Shown here: positions 14,270 to 16,112 of the stretch, one piece after another
Numbering within the stretch: the stretch's first letter is position 1
How the letters are laid out: each line of letters starts with the position of its first letter
Assembly: GCA_937900065.1 (NCBI GenBank)
Contig: CALCDS010000230.1
Location: 1 to 16,112 of the forward strand
Direction: 5' to 3'
Length of the DNA stretch: 16,112 nt
Source: an uncultured Clostridiaceae bacterium
GTDB taxonomy: Bacteria > Bacillota > Clostridia > Clostridiales > Oxobacteraceae
Made by a program: the position numbers and the translations under genes
The notes under the pieces: generated by a model
Databases searched by the model: none
Seen by the model: only the letters and a program-made list of their open reading frames with translations
Told to the model about the DNA's origin: nothing

Positions 14270-14995
14270 TCATCGATCTTTCTTGCGTTTGTCGTACATC
14301 AATGATATTAAGATAAATTTGGGGATGACTCCCAATCTCAATATCCTGGCAGGTTCCCTAACTGCCCTGTATAGCCATTCCATCCCACAGTTTATCATCC
14401 ATTTAGGGGCTCTTTTTACTTTTCCCGCTAAAACATCAAAGCTTCCCCCGACACCCATAAATATGCTGCAGTTCAATTTGTCCATATGGCGGGCTATAAA
14501 AAGCTCCTGCTTCGGGCATCCCATAGCTGCAAACAATATCCCTGCATTGCTTTTATTTATATCGTCTATTATATCATCACAGTCATCGATATCAAAATAA
14601 CCATTGTGGCATCCGACTATATCTGCATCATACTTTTTCCTGCAAACATCCACGGCTCTCTTTAGGATGCTCTCTTTTGCCCCAAGCATATATATTGGGG
14701 CCCTGCTTTTTCTTGAATATGAAAGCAAACTGCACATTATATCGATGCCTGCAATCCTTTCTTCAAAATGCTGTCTTGCTATTTTCCCTGATATTATCAC
14801 GCCTATTCCATCAGGAATTATATCCGACTTGATGCACAACGATTTTACCTCGGAATCATTAAGTGCCGTATAAAGCACCTCAGGATTTCCCGATACCACA
14901 ACTGTTTTTATGCCTTCTTCATATTTTTTAATCAGTTTGGTCACATATGCTTTAAAGCTCGTATCGACTATTTCAAAGCCAAGCAGTTCAGCCAT
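14270..14995 (-). CDS. WecG/TagA/CpsF-family glycosyltransferase
   Basis: Glycosyltransferase of the GT26 family, which adds a sugar such as ManNAc or ManNAcA to undecaprenyl-PP-GlcNAc at the cytoplasmic face of the membrane. The 241-residue protein shows the family signature order: VVSGNPEVL (33-41), SDIIPDGIGVI (57-67) with the conserved Asp62, YMLGAKESILKRA (102-114), FAAMGCPKQELFI (155-167), VGGSFDVLAGKVKRAP (182-197) and GMEWLYRAVREPARILR (204-220). The C-terminal tail is hydrophobic then basic, fitting membrane attachment. The ATG at 14995 is chosen because AGGTGA lies 5 nt upstream and the family N-terminus starts there. Residues read upstream of this codon in the same frame are antisense to nothing conserved and belong to the overlapping glycosyltransferase in another frame. 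It overlaps that gene by 8 nt, indicating translational coupling. Confidence 0.88.
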   Translation of the reverse strand: MAELLGFEIVDTSFKAYVTKLIKKYEEGIKTVVVSGNPEVLYTALNDSEVKSLCIKSDIIPDGIGVIISGKIARQHFEERIAGIDIMCSLLSYSRKSRAPIYMLGAKESILKRAVDVCRKKYDADIVGCHNGYFDIDDCDDIIDDINKSNAGILFAAMGCPKQELFIARHMDKLNCSIFMGVGGSFDVLAGKVKRAPKWMINCGMEWLYRAVREPARILRLGVIPKFILISLMYDKRKKDR

Positions 14996-16106
14996 TCTTA
15001 TCACCTGAAAGTATTTCCATATAGGAATTATAATATCTTTCCCTGAATTTATCCAATGTATAGCCCTTATGCACGGTTTCATACAGCTTCTGCCCCATCG
15101 CTTCCAGCATATCGCGGCCTTCATATGCCTGTTTCATCTTCATATATATATCAAAATCCGAATGTGGGTCTACTATGAAGCCGGACGAATCATCCAGCAC
15201 ATCTTTTATGTCTCCCACCTCAGAGCATATGGCAGTTTTTTTGACAAGAGCTCCCTCAAGTATTACAAGAGGAAAAGTTTCATTGAAAGAAGTAAGCACA
15301 TTTATATCGCCTGCATTTATATAATCTATTGGATTTTTTTGATAACCTGCGAAATATACATGCTTTCCTATGCCGAGCTTTTCAACCCTTTGCCTCAGCT
15401 TGCGCTCCATATCGCCCGAACCTATGATAAGGAGTGCCACATCCTTGTGCTCATCTATAAGCATCTTTGAAGCGTTTAAAAATCCAATATGGTTTTTGAC
15501 CGGATGGAGCCTGGCAACCATTGTATACACAAATGCATGCTCATCTATCCCATATTTTTCCCTTATCTGCTTTCTGCTCTGCAATATATTTATGTGAGTA
15601 TCCACTCCGTTGTTTACCACGAATTTGCGTCCCTTAAAACCCTTTTCATCAAGGAGTTCTTTTATTTTGCGCGATACGCATATAAAATTATCAAATTTTT
15701 TAAGTGAAAGCTTATTTAAAGGTGTAAACAATAAATATTTTAAGACGCTGTTTTCAAAATCATACCTGTAATCGCTGTGCACTGTCGTCACGCAGGGTAT
15801 ATTCATCTTTTTCTTCAAAAAATTATATAAAAAATTTGCTCTCGCCCCGTGAAAATTTACAATATCTATATCATTTTCCGCTGCGAAGCGGTTTATGGCC
15901 TTTACTATACTCAGATCGCCCCTGAAAGATTGACTGAAAATGACAACATCTATGCCATCGTCCTTGGCTTTGTCATACAGTGAGCCCTTGTTTATGCATC
16001 CTATTATATTGTGAAAGTCCACACCATTGTTCGTGCAGAGATTTAAAAGGTGGCTTCTGGCACCGCCACTGTCTTCCCCTGAAATAATATGCAGTACTTT
16101 TATGAT
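14988..16106 (-). CDS. GT4-family glycosyltransferase (5' end at window edge, start uncertain)
   Basis: Predicted GT-B glycosyltransferase, about 372 residues. The C-terminal donor domain has ARLHPVKNHIGFL, LIIGSGDMERKL and the EX7E motif in NETFPLVILEG. The N-terminal part continues in frame upstream of the GTG at 16022 and includes IKVLHIISGEDSGGARSHLL, the usual first strand and Gly-rich loop of GT4 enzymes. A start at 16022 would cut that off. Upstream of the conserved segment there is an in-frame TGA at 16112-16110 and no ATG, GTG or TTG, so the ATC at 16106 (or ATA at 16103) is the only way to encode MIKVLH-like residues, unless the sequence has an error or a CTG is used. It is co-transcribed with the WecG/TagA-type gene and probably adds a sugar to the same lipid-linked intermediate. 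Confidence 0.82.
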   Translation of the reverse strand: MIKVLHIISGEDSGGARSHLLNLCTNNGVDFHNIIGCINKGSLYDKAKDDGIDVVIFSQSFRGDLSIVKAINRFAAENDIDIVNFHGARANFLYNFLKKKMNIPCVTTVHSDYRYDFENSVLKYLLFTPLNKLSLKKFDNFICVSRKIKELLDEKGFKGRKFVVNNGVDTHINILQSRKQIREKYGIDEHAFVYTMVARLHPVKNHIGFLNASKMLIDEHKDVALLIIGSGDMERKLRQRVEKLGIGKHVYFAGYQKNPIDYINAGDINVLTSFNETFPLVILEGALVKKTAICSEVGDIKDVLDDSSGFIVDPHSDFDIYMKMKQAYEGRDMLEAMGQKLYETVHKGYTLDKFRERYYNSYMEILSGDKNG

Positions 16107-16112
16107 AGATCA

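Noticed and set aside
14996..15124. 43-codon N-terminal extension of the WecG/TagA-type protein
   Set aside because: It lies entirely within the upstream GT4 gene in another frame. The ATG at 14995 has AGGTGA at ideal spacing and matches the family start.
1..16112. CRISPR arrays, tRNA/rRNA genes, transposases, integrases or defence genes
   Set aside because: No regularly spaced repeats, no tRNA- or rRNA-like sequence, and no such protein motifs were seen in any frame.

Overview
The window looks like chromosomal DNA of a low-to-moderate GC Firmicute, most likely a member of the Clostridia. The evidence is strong AGGAGG-type ribosome sites, frequent TTG and GTG starts, sigma-A-type promoters, a Bacillus-type SpeA decarboxylase and a WecG/TagA/CpsF transferase. 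I cannot name a genus. Almost everything lies on the minus strand and belongs to a surface-polysaccharide locus. The exception is one plus-strand amino-acid decarboxylase gene near 11-12.5 kb.

Layout from right to left, in the direction of minus-strand transcription. At 16106-14270 are a GT4 glycosyltransferase (5' end at the window edge) and an overlapping WecG/TagA/CpsF-type glycosyltransferase. At 14239-12576 is a two-gene unit with its own promoter: an integral membrane protein followed by a helical protein of unknown function, closed by a strong bidirectional terminator shared with the convergent speA gene (11029-12522, plus). The region 10545-11028 is a divergent intergenic stretch. It holds a promoter for the TPR gene, two terminator-like hairpins, a promoter for speA and a GGGGACAAT palindrome.

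From 10597 down to 94 runs a long colinear polysaccharide operon. It contains a TPR protein, then a second promoter with a structured leader, a membrane-anchored UDP-HexNAc 4,6-dehydratase (CapD/WbpM/PglF type), a WbpA/WecC-type UDP-HexNAc 6-dehydrogenase, a WlbA/WbpB-type oxidoreductase, a hexapeptide acyltransferase, a Wzy/WaaL-type O-antigen polymerase or ligase, a GT4 glycosyltransferase, and a Wzz-type chain-length protein fused to a degenerate BY-kinase-like domain.

Together these genes suggest a Wzx/Wzy-type polysaccharide containing a 6-deoxy amino sugar (dehydratase branch) and a modified N-acetylhexosaminuronic acid (WbpA-WlbA-acyltransferase branch). A nucleotide-sugar aminotransferase, a flippase, an initiating phosphoglycosyl transferase and a CpsB-type phosphatase are not in the window and would have to lie outside it.

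The least explained items are: the loss of canonical nucleotide-binding residues in the Wzz/kinase fusion; a ~33-nt motif repeated on both sides of that gene; the leader with competing hairpins ahead of the dehydratase; the terminator between the speA promoter and its start codon; the uncharacterised membrane/helical gene pair; and the missing aminotransferase. No CRISPR array, tRNA, rRNA, insertion sequence or transposase gene was seen.
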